Shown here one piece after another: positions 15,472 to 22,666 of a DNA stretch of 64,000 nt. Each line of letters opens with the position of its first letter. Position 1 is the stretch's first letter. Source of the DNA: Lacinutrix jangbogonensis. GTDB lineage: Bacteria; Bacteroidota; Bacteroidia; Flavobacteriales; Flavobacteriaceae. Position numbers and translations under genes: made by a program. The stretch lies in contig NZ_JSWF01000031.1 in NCBI RefSeq assembly GCF_000797445.1, forward strand, positions 62,001 through 126,000. The letters are read 5' to 3'. The notes under the pieces are model-generated. The model did not search any database, was not told where the DNA came from, and saw nothing but the letters and a program-made list of their open reading frames with translations.

Positions 15472-18294
15472 TTAATAGTTTTCTGGGTTGTCATCATCTT
15501 GCATAACCTCTTCATCAAAATCATCAAATACAGTAGCTGTATAAGATGTTTTTTGTTCATTCTCAATTTTAGGGAAATGAATACTATAACCGATAATAGG
15601 TATGTCGTTTTTTAAATTTTTCGTGCCTCTTTCGTCTAAAGCATAGATTAATAACAACCCCTTTTTTTCGATAGCTCTGCGAGCTTTAATGTCTTTATTG
15701 GTTTTATGTCCTTTCTTTTCTAAATCTACCTGCCTATCAATTAAATCATCAATTTGATTTTTTGTGATTTTATAAAGTTGATTTTTCTCTGTTTGATTTC
15801 TAACACTGCAAGTCATTTGAGTTGATTTACCCTTGATTTCAACTTCATAATTCATAGCATCAACTCTGTTTTTATTCACTTTCTGTTCAGGGTCATCATA
15901 TATCCATACTTTTTTATCGGTATTTGACACTAAACATATATTCCATTCTTTAATACTGCTTATTGATTTTTGAGCATTAATATATTCTGTTATTACTTGA
16001 CTATTTATTGCAGGTATGTTTATTTTAAAGTCTCTAATAAAGTGAGTTAAATATTCAGTATCGACATTGTTATATGATAAATATCTTAATTTATCTCTTT
16101 TAAGTGTTTTGATCGGATTATCTAGTCTTTTAATTAAGTTTTGTAATAAAGTGAAGTTGTTTTTAATTGAATCAAAGTCCTTATTTAACAAATAAGTTTG
16201 AAGATTTGTACCTGAAAAAGATATTTGAATATTTGTAGACCAATGAAGTTTTGATACACTAGTAACAGCTAATAGTCCATGATGATTTCTTACTTTTAGC
16301 TTAAAATCAGTAGGCTTTAAATTCTGAGAACTCATAATGTCAAAATCATTTCTCATTTCCTCTGTTGCCATTGTTATATGATTAAACCAATTGAATATTC
16401 TTTCATTTGTATACAACCTGCATAAATCTACATAACCAGGTCTATAACCAAACCATCTTCCCATTTGCATAAGAGAGTCGTACATTTTTGTTGTTCTTAA
16501 ATAATAACTCACAGAAAGACCTTCAAGTGTTATTCCTCTTGATAGTTTACCTCCACCAATAGCTATTACTGATAATCCATTCTCGTATCTATCATAATCA
16601 ATATTCGAAATATTATGGTAATCTAATTTAGATAATGATGTTGTACCATGAACTGCTCTTATATCAAATTTTTTAATTGCTGGTCTAATTTCCTTTTTTA
16701 CATCTTCCCATTCGTGTATTATAATTCTATTGTCTTTATAATCTAAACGATCTAGTACATTATTAGTCGTTGGTACAAAATCAGATTGGAATAAATGTTT
16801 TAAGCTACTTATAAACTCACTGTCGTTTGCTTCAACTTTATTTATAAATTCTTTTATTAATTCATTTACAAGCAAGGCAACTTTGTCAATCCATTTTACA
16901 TATAAAGCAACATGTATTAGCATGGAATTATGTTTTTTTTCATGACCGCGTAATCTTCTAATAGCACAAGTTAATATATAAGACTTAATTGCTGTCTGTA
17001 GGCTATTAGGTAGATATTCTGGTAAATCATCTTTATTGTGCTGATTAATTTTTTCAAAAAGTGGTGGATTATATTCTTCACTATAAATAGGTCTAAAAAT
17101 ATCTAATGGCTCATTACTTTCTCCTGTAATAGGGTCTTCAAGACCAAATAGTTTTGATGCACCAATGTAATTTTTTGCAGCCTTAATATTTAAGATGAAA
17201 TGCTGAGGAAATAAGTCGTTACCTATATAATATTCTTTACCTTTTACATAAGTAGTAAGTTCATCATTATACTCTTGAGATATAAATAGATTTGCATAAG
17301 GTGTGGCTGTATATCCTATGAAAGTATTTTGGTTAAATAGATTAAGTAAAACTCGTATTAATTTATTAATTGTTTTAACCTCGTTAATGTCTTTTGTTGT
17401 GTTTACAGAGGCGTAATCTGATTCATCATCAATAATAAGAGCAGGTACATTCATTAATTTTTTTCGGCCTTCAACTGTCTTTATGTTTTCATTATGAGCT
17501 AGCCAATCAATCAAATTTTCAAGAATAGTCTTGTTCTTTTTTATAACGAAAACAACAGGGTTCTTACCTATAGGTATATTAGAGTTGTGTAATTGTTTAG
17601 TACTAAAATCGCCTTCATCACCTTTAAGATAATAAGATGAAGTTAATGGATATATGTCTTTTTCAACTTTGTATTTACCAACCCCTTTTATTCTGTTTTC
17701 TCTTTTGTTTCTTAAGTAAGCAGAGCTATCTCTACCAATATAGCCCGCGTCTATTCTTTCTTGGGTTTGTCTCCTTAAAGAACTAATAGTTCCAGCAATA
17801 ACAATTATTAATTTATAGCCTGCATCTGTGGCTTTATTTATTAAACCAACATAATTTGATGTTTTCCCAGACTGAACATGTCCAACCACCATTCCTCTTC
17901 TATCCCAAGAACCTTCCTGTTTAGGGTTTACACATTTATCAAGAATTTTGTCTGTAAAATCATCTAAAGAAGCAGTTGGAAAAGACGGATCATTCTTTTC
18001 TAAATAAAGTTTATATCTTTTCCATAATTCAAAATCAATATTAGCTTTTTCATTATTTAACCAAGGTTCAATATCATCTGTCATAGAAGTAATTGAGCCT
18101 TGTCCTATGCTTAAATCCGACATTAAAACTTCAAATAAATCTTCTTTATTTATGTTTTGACCAGGCACAATATTCATAATCAGTAATCTATCTATAACAG
18201 ATTGAATTACCTCTTCAGTGATTTCTCCTTTTTCCTTTTCGTGTTCTATTAATGTATGTGCAAACAGTCTTGCTGTTTCGTCGATTTTACTCAT
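15472..18294 (-). CDS. Z1-domain superfamily II helicase-like ATPase
   Basis: This 940-residue protein has the Walker A motif GHVQSGKT at residues 138-145, a Walker B-like LIIDDESDYASVNT, and later helicase elements GGGKLSRGITLEGL and QMGRWFGYRPGY, the latter with the arginine-finger-type motif VI. The domain between them corresponds to the Z1 family. These motors were described as part of restriction systems with MORC/MutL-like ATPases (Iyer, Abhiman and Aravind, 2008). It would translocate or remodel DNA to activate the nuclease. The ATG overlaps the stop of the GHKL ATPase gene by 4 bases, so the two are probably made in fixed ratio. Confidence 0.88.
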   Translation of the reverse strand: MSKIDETARLFAHTLIEHEKEKGEITEEVIQSVIDRLLIMNIVPGQNINKEDLFEVLMSDLSIGQGSITSMTDDIEPWLNNEKANIDFELWKRYKLYLEKNDPSFPTASLDDFTDKILDKCVNPKQEGSWDRRGMVVGHVQSGKTSNYVGLINKATDAGYKLIIVIAGTISSLRRQTQERIDAGYIGRDSSAYLRNKRENRIKGVGKYKVEKDIYPLTSSYYLKGDEGDFSTKQLHNSNIPIGKNPVVFVIKKNKTILENLIDWLAHNENIKTVEGRKKLMNVPALIIDDESDYASVNTTKDINEVKTINKLIRVLLNLFNQNTFIGYTATPYANLFISQEYNDELTTYVKGKEYYIGNDLFPQHFILNIKAAKNYIGASKLFGLEDPITGESNEPLDIFRPIYSEEYNPPLFEKINQHNKDDLPEYLPNSLQTAIKSYILTCAIRRLRGHEKKHNSMLIHVALYVKWIDKVALLVNELIKEFINKVEANDSEFISSLKHLFQSDFVPTTNNVLDRLDYKDNRIIIHEWEDVKKEIRPAIKKFDIRAVHGTTSLSKLDYHNISNIDYDRYENGLSVIAIGGGKLSRGITLEGLSVSYYLRTTKMYDSLMQMGRWFGYRPGYVDLCRLYTNERIFNWFNHITMATEEMRNDFDIMSSQNLKPTDFKLKVRNHHGLLAVTSVSKLHWSTNIQISFSGTNLQTYLLNKDFDSIKNNFTLLQNLIKRLDNPIKTLKRDKLRYLSYNNVDTEYLTHFIRDFKINIPAINSQVITEYINAQKSISSIKEWNICLVSNTDKKVWIYDDPEQKVNKNRVDAMNYEVEIKGKSTQMTCSVRNQTEKNQLYKITKNQIDDLIDRQVDLEKKGHKTNKDIKARRAIEKKGLLLIYALDERGTKNLKNDIPIIGYSIHFPKIENEQKTSYTATVFDDFDEEVMQDDDNPENY

Positions 18295-19760
18295 TTCAAA
18301 TAGTCGTTTATTAATGGAAAAAGATTAAAAGGCACAGAGTTCATTATTTGTTGTCTAGCTAAAGACTCTGGGATACCATTAGAAATATTTATTTTATATA
18401 AATCAATAGCTAATTTAATTAATTCATCACTTGGTGTTTCAGAAATTTTCTCTAATTCATGATGTGATGGGTCTTCATTTTGATTGTATAAGATTAGCTC
18501 TAGTGGAATATTGTTTTCTATTAATTTTAGAGTTTTAGAGACTATTTTTTTTGCCCCTTCTAATTCAAGTGCTTGTTTAATTATTGGGTGTTTTCTATTA
18601 ATCTTATATTTTTTAATTCCTTCTCTATTGGTTTCATCGTTCCAAAGCATTTCAATACTAGTACTTTTTTGATTATCTGAAATAGATTTTTGGCCTCTCC
18701 AATTATAAACTTTAGCAGATTTTTTTATAGCAGCTTTAGCAATTCTTGCTAGTTCTCTTCTTACTTCTATTGGTGGTGTTGCTGTTGACTTTTTTATATC
18801 TAAATTCCAGGCAAAATCACCTGTGTTTGGAAAATTAACAGCTATTCTTGCTAATTTTGAATAGTCTCTTTTTTTCTCTAAACCAAGCCAATCTCCAGAA
18901 ACTAATAATCTGTCTCCTCTATATATATAAAATCCTTGTTGGTTAAACCAGCCTAGAGGTCCTCCAGATTTCTCATATTCTTCAGGGCTAATTCTAGACA
19001 TGTGTGGTAGTATGTAATATGTTACATCAACATTACCTCCTATTTTAGCAGGTAAACCCATTTCGGGCTTTGTAGTTAAGTTGTATAGAAATGGATTCCA
19101 TGGCTCTATAGGGTAAGTATTTGATGTGAGTTGAATTTTATTATTCTCTAAAAATCTATGAAAAACTAGGCTTAGATGTTCTTTTACTGTAGACATTTCT
19201 TGGTAAAAAGCATTTTTTACTGTTTCATTATCCTTTTGAGCATTGCCGACTATTCTATCAAGATTTTCCCAGAGAACAATAGTTCCAGACTCATATTTAT
19301 CTATTAATTTAAGAAACTTCGAATCTGATATGTAGTCTAATAATACCCATTCCTCAACTTCATTTATAAAATCGATATCCCAGCATCTTTTTATAGTTTT
19401 ATAACCTAATTTTTTTGTTATAACTGTTAGCCTTTTACACTGAGAAAACGAAGCGGTTTTTAATCCCATTCCGAATCTTCCTAAATCATTTTCATTTCTA
19501 ATTTCGTCTGGATCCTTACTTCCTGGTGTCATCGCTTGAATTAACTCTTCCAGATTCATGCCATTGCCATTATCAATAATTGAGATATAAGATTCTTTAC
19601 CTATCCAAGTATAGTCAATATCAATTTTTGTAGCATTTGCAGAAATACTATTATCTATTATATCAGCTATAGCTGTAGATAAATTATAACCAAAACTTCT
19701 ATACGAGTTAATTGTAGATTTTGGGTTAGGTTGTGCGTTCTCTGCTTTATATTGATGCAT
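18291..19760 (-). CDS. MORC/MutL-like GHKL ATPase of the restriction-modification operon
   Basis: The protein has the Bergerat ATP-binding fold: motif I IADIIDNSISANA, motif II SIIDNGNGM and motif III LGRFGMGLKTASFSQC. It then continues as a transducer-like domain with VSGDWLGLEKKRDYSKLARI and NLDIKKSTATPP, the S5-type lysine region of the GHL class. I place the start at the ATG 19760-19758 (489 residues), one base after the methyltransferase stop, rather than at the in-frame ATG ten codons upstream, which would overlap the methyltransferase gene. ATP-driven dimerisation of such proteins clamps DNA. Here it is expected to work with the Z1 motor and the PD-(D/E)XK nuclease. Confidence 0.87.
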   Translation of the reverse strand: MHQYKAENAQPNPKSTINSYRSFGYNLSTAIADIIDNSISANATKIDIDYTWIGKESYISIIDNGNGMNLEELIQAMTPGSKDPDEIRNENDLGRFGMGLKTASFSQCKRLTVITKKLGYKTIKRCWDIDFINEVEEWVLLDYISDSKFLKLIDKYESGTIVLWENLDRIVGNAQKDNETVKNAFYQEMSTVKEHLSLVFHRFLENNKIQLTSNTYPIEPWNPFLYNLTTKPEMGLPAKIGGNVDVTYYILPHMSRISPEEYEKSGGPLGWFNQQGFYIYRGDRLLVSGDWLGLEKKRDYSKLARIAVNFPNTGDFAWNLDIKKSTATPPIEVRRELARIAKAAIKKSAKVYNWRGQKSISDNQKSTSIEMLWNDETNREGIKKYKINRKHPIIKQALELEGAKKIVSKTLKLIENNIPLELILYNQNEDPSHHELEKISETPSDELIKLAIDLYKINISNGIPESLARQQIMNSVPFNLFPLINDYLK

Positions 19761-19761
19761 A

Positions 19762-21011
19762 CTATAAAATTTCTTTAATTTTATTAGCAATACCTTCTGC
19801 CATTAAAGGAGGTACAGCATTACCAATTTGTTTAAAAGCAGCAGTTCTGCTTCCTTCAAAGAAAAAATCATCTGGAAATGATTGAATCCTTGCAGCTTCT
19901 CTTAAGGAAATTGACCTATTTTGTTTTATGTCTGGATGTATGTAATAGTGACCATCCATTGCAATATGAGCAACTACTGTATTGGAAATACCATCTGGAT
20001 TGACTACTCGAAATCTATTTGTGAAAGAGGTTGTGTTCTTATGTTTAATTAGTCTTTCGGGTAAATCCGCGTAATTTAATTTTTTTCTTTTTTAAGAAGT
20101 AAATTAACCGCTATCCTATATATTTCTAAATCTGTTTCATTATGAGGTCTTGCTAGATGTTGTGTTGTGAAATCTATACAATTCCTTATACCAGTTTCCT
20201 TTAAATAAGCTGTAATTGGTTTAGCATATTTAATTACACCAAGATTACCTTGACCATGTTTGAGCTTTGGTAGGTCAGAGAATATACTTTCTCCTAGCTT
20301 ATATTTAGTTATATTATCTTCAAAATTAGGATATTTATGGTTTAGTCCTTTTTTCCAGCCAATCATGATTACTCTTTTTCTGTCTTGTAAAACATTAAAG
20401 TGTTTAGAATTAAGGTGTTTTTTCGGTGGGATTTCTATTTCGTAGCCTGCATCATTTATTGCTTTATAAATTTCTTTTAAGAAAGTTCCATTACTAGCAG
20501 ATAGAATTCCTGGAACATTTTCAAAAACAAACATTTTAGGATTATACTTCTTAAGGAATTCAACGTAGTGTTTATAAAGATGATTTCTTGGGTCGTCTTT
20601 CATTCCTTTGGGATCTCTTGCTCTTCCTGCTATTGAATAGGCTTGACAAGGAGGTCCACCAATGATTAAATCTATATTATTATTATTATCAAGAGAAGAA
20701 TCTATTTGTTGAAATATATCATCTAGAGTTTCATTTGAAATTTCTGTATTAATTACAGATTCAATAATTTTACTTGGTACAGATTCCCAATACTGTTCTC
20801 GGGTAATCTTCTTTTTAAGATAATTATGATAAATATCTATTTTATTGTTTTCTTTTAAATAATGATATGCAGTTCTTGTTTTTAAAGTATCACAAGCATC
20901 TTTGTTCATTTCAACATGAGCAATTGGACTAAAGCCAGCTCTCATAAAGCCTTCTGATAATCCTCCTGCACCTGAAAATAAGTCTATAAATTTCAACTTT
21001 TTATCTTTCAT
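19762..21011 (-). CDS. DNA cytosine-5 methyltransferase, frame broken in an A7 run
   Basis: Two frames together make one C5-cytosine methyltransferase of about 416 residues. The N-terminal frame (20076-21011) has motif I FIDLFSGAGGLSEGF, motif IV GGPPCQAYS with catalytic Cys122, motif VI FVFENVPG and motif VIII QDRKRVIMIG. The C-terminal frame holds motif IX/X sequence (REAARIQSFPDDF, then QIGNAVPPLMAEGIANKI). The break is at a run of seven A on the coding strand (plus-strand T 20080-20086). One extra A gives a continuous frame through TNRFRVVNPDG and MDGHYYIH. The sequence A AAA AAT followed at once by TAA also fits a -1 slippery site. The intact enzyme would protect host DNA from the nuclease encoded downstream, so loss of function should be harmful unless the frame is corrected. 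Confidence 0.85.
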
Positions 21012-21067
21012 TTTTCATTTTTATTCTAAAGTCATTACATTTTATTAAGAAAGAAAGCAATTGTTTT

Positions 21068-21075
21068 CAAATATA
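21068..21075 (-). promoter_or_regulatory. Promoter -7 element of the restriction-modification operon
   Basis: On the minus strand this reads TATATTTG, a full match to TAnnTTTG. It lies 57 bases before the methyltransferase ATG and would transcribe all five restriction-modification genes. The inverted repeat at 21097-21112 sits 21 bases upstream, over the expected -33 region. Confidence 0.6.
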
Positions 21076-21096
21076 AACGATAATTACTATTGTGTT

Positions 21097-21112
21097 TTAC
21101 GGTATTCCGTAA
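21097..21112. promoter_or_regulatory. Inverted repeat over the -33 region of the restriction-modification promoter
   Basis: The arms are TTACGG and CCGTAA around a TATT spacer, a 16-base dyad. Its position over the expected -33 box of the TATATTTG promoter suggests an operator controlling the methyltransferase operon. No controller (C) protein gene is visible in the operon, so the methyltransferase itself or a distant regulator would have to bind. Confidence 0.45.
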
Positions 21113-21136
21113 TCAGCCTTTTTATTTTATAAATTC

Positions 21137-21354
21137 CCTAATACGCCTCCAACCAATTCAAACCAACATCCATTTCCACATCCAACGGAACCTCCATTAC
21201 AAAAGCACTTTCCATTTCAGTTTTAATCAAGGTTTTCATTTCCTCAAGTCCTGGTTTATAAACATCAAAAACCAATTCATCATGTACTTGTAGTAGCATT
21301 TTAGTTTTATAATTACCAGCTTCTAGTTTGTTGTAAATATTAATCATGGCAATT
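21137..21354. repeat. Direct repeat B, second copy of the polA 3' end
   Basis: This 218-base stretch matches 22449-22666 in the same orientation with 14 differences (about 94% identity). It begins 1 base before the stop of the truncated polA frame and ends 7 bases before its first ATG. The DUF1016-type nuclease gene lies between the two copies. Confidence 0.92.
21138..21347 (-). pseudogene. Truncated second copy of the polA C-terminus
   Basis: The frame encodes the last 69 residues of DNA polymerase I, from MINIYNKLEAG through the palm motif QVHDELVFDV to the stop. It differs from the intact copy by only two residues although about 14 bases differ, so most changes are synonymous. It must therefore derive from a polA that was under selection, most simply the polA of a related strain. 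It lacks all the rest of the polymerase and cannot act alone. It marks the right edge of the segment that carries the restriction-modification operon. Confidence 0.88.
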
Positions 21355-21359
21355 AACCT

Positions 21360-22370
21360 TTATTCATTTAGCTTCTTTCTTTCAATACGTTCCTTTGCTT
21401 TCAATAATGCTTGGTGTAATTTCTTTTCTAGTTGTTCTTTTGGTAAAACCTCAGTCCAATATTCGGCAACCATAATACCATCTTTATGCATTTCTAGAAG
21501 TTCTATTTGTTCTTTACTGGCTTCTGTGCATAGTATAATTCCTATTGGAGCATGCTCTCCTTCTTGCATTTCGTGTTTTTCTAGCCATTTTAAATACAAT
21601 TCCATTTGTCCTTTGTATTTGGCTTTAAATTTGTCAATTTTAAGTTCAATTGCAACTAGTCTTTTTAGTTTTCTGTGATAAAATAATAAGTCTAAATAAT
21701 AGTCGTCTCCATCTATTATCATTCTTTTTTGTCTTTCTACAAAAGTAAATCCGTTACCTAATTCTAATAGGAATAATTCAAGTTCTTTAAGAATAGCACT
21801 TTCTAAATCGTTTTCTAAATAACCGTCTTTTAAATCTAAAAAGTCCAGTAAATAAGGGTCTTTAAAGACTCCTTTTTCAAGGTGTTTACTTTCATTAATC
21901 TGAATATCTGCATGTTCGGTTCTTTCGTAAACTTTTTTTGAAATTTGATTTCGTAAATCTCTAACGCTAGTTAAGTTATTAAACACGTTTTTAGAATAGA
22001 AATAGCGTTCTTTCTCTGTTTTTAGAGGAATTAGAACTAAAAAATGAGACCATGACAAATGTCGTGACAGTGTAACGACAGTCTCAAAATCTGAGAATTT
22101 TTCAGAAAATTGAATCATTCGTCGAAGATTTTTATCTTTAAAACTACTCCCAAAATTAATTGTCAATGCTCGTGACAGTGAAACGACAATTTCTTGTCCA
22201 TATTTTGCTCTATTATTTTCTAAAATTTCAGATTGAATGCGTTTCCCTATTTGCCAAAACATTATGGTCAAAGCACTATTAGCTTGAATAGCGACTTGAG
22301 TTTTTGTTTTTTCAACGATAGAAACTAAATCCTTAAGTATATTTTGATATTCTGTTTTTTCTATAGGCAT
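21360..22370 (-). CDS. DUF1016/YhcG-type PD-(D/E)XK nuclease
   Basis: This 336-residue protein has the two-part layout of the YhcG/DUF1016 family: an N-terminal helical domain (MFWQIGKRIQSEIL, then FSEKFSDFETVVTLSRHLSWSHF) and a C-terminal PD-(D/E)XK nuclease domain with Asp227 in DDYYLDLLFYHRKL and Glu242 and Lys244 in VAIELKI. Such proteins are often found with restriction systems and mobile DNA and are thought to cut DNA or resolve recombination intermediates. The gene is alone, with its own TATCTTTG promoter, directly downstream of polA. It is flanked by two copies of the polA 3' end, which points to an accessory insertion. Confidence 0.85.
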   Translation of the reverse strand: MPIEKTEYQNILKDLVSIVEKTKTQVAIQANSALTIMFWQIGKRIQSEILENNRAKYGQEIVVSLSRALTINFGSSFKDKNLRRMIQFSEKFSDFETVVTLSRHLSWSHFLVLIPLKTEKERYFYSKNVFNNLTSVRDLRNQISKKVYERTEHADIQINESKHLEKGVFKDPYLLDFLDLKDGYLENDLESAILKELELFLLELGNGFTFVERQKRMIIDGDDYYLDLLFYHRKLKRLVAIELKIDKFKAKYKGQMELYLKWLEKHEMQEGEHAPIGIILCTEASKEQIELLEMHKDGIMVAEYWTEVLPKEQLEKKLHQALLKAKERIERKKLNE

Positions 22371-22389
22371 TATTCTAATATTCTAAAAC

Positions 22390-22397
22390 CAAAGATA
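22390..22397 (-). promoter_or_regulatory. Promoter -7 element for the DUF1016-type nuclease
   Basis: On the minus strand this reads TATCTTTG, matching TAnnTTTG, and lies 20 bases before the ATG at 22370. It lets the nuclease gene be expressed independently of polA, whose stop is 53 bases upstream of the element. Confidence 0.5.
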
Positions 22398-22448
22398 ACG
22401 CAAAATTTGAGGCGGTTATCCAAAGGCGGTTTTACAATTGAGTCTTTT

Positions 22449-22666
22449 CCTAATGCGCCTCCAACCAATTCAAACCAACATCCATTTCAACATCCAAAGG
22501 AACCTCCATCACAAAAGCACTTTCCATTTCCGTTTTAATCAAGGTTTTCATTTCCTCTAGTTCAGGTTTATACACATCAAAAACCAATTCATCATGAACT
22601 TGCAGTAACATTTTGGTTTTATAATTACCAGCTTCTAGTTTGTTATAAATATTAATCATGGCAATT
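22449..22666. repeat. Direct repeat B, intact copy at the 3' end of polA
   Basis: This is the partner of 21137-21354. It holds the last ~70 codons of polA and has the complete gene upstream. Confidence 0.92.
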
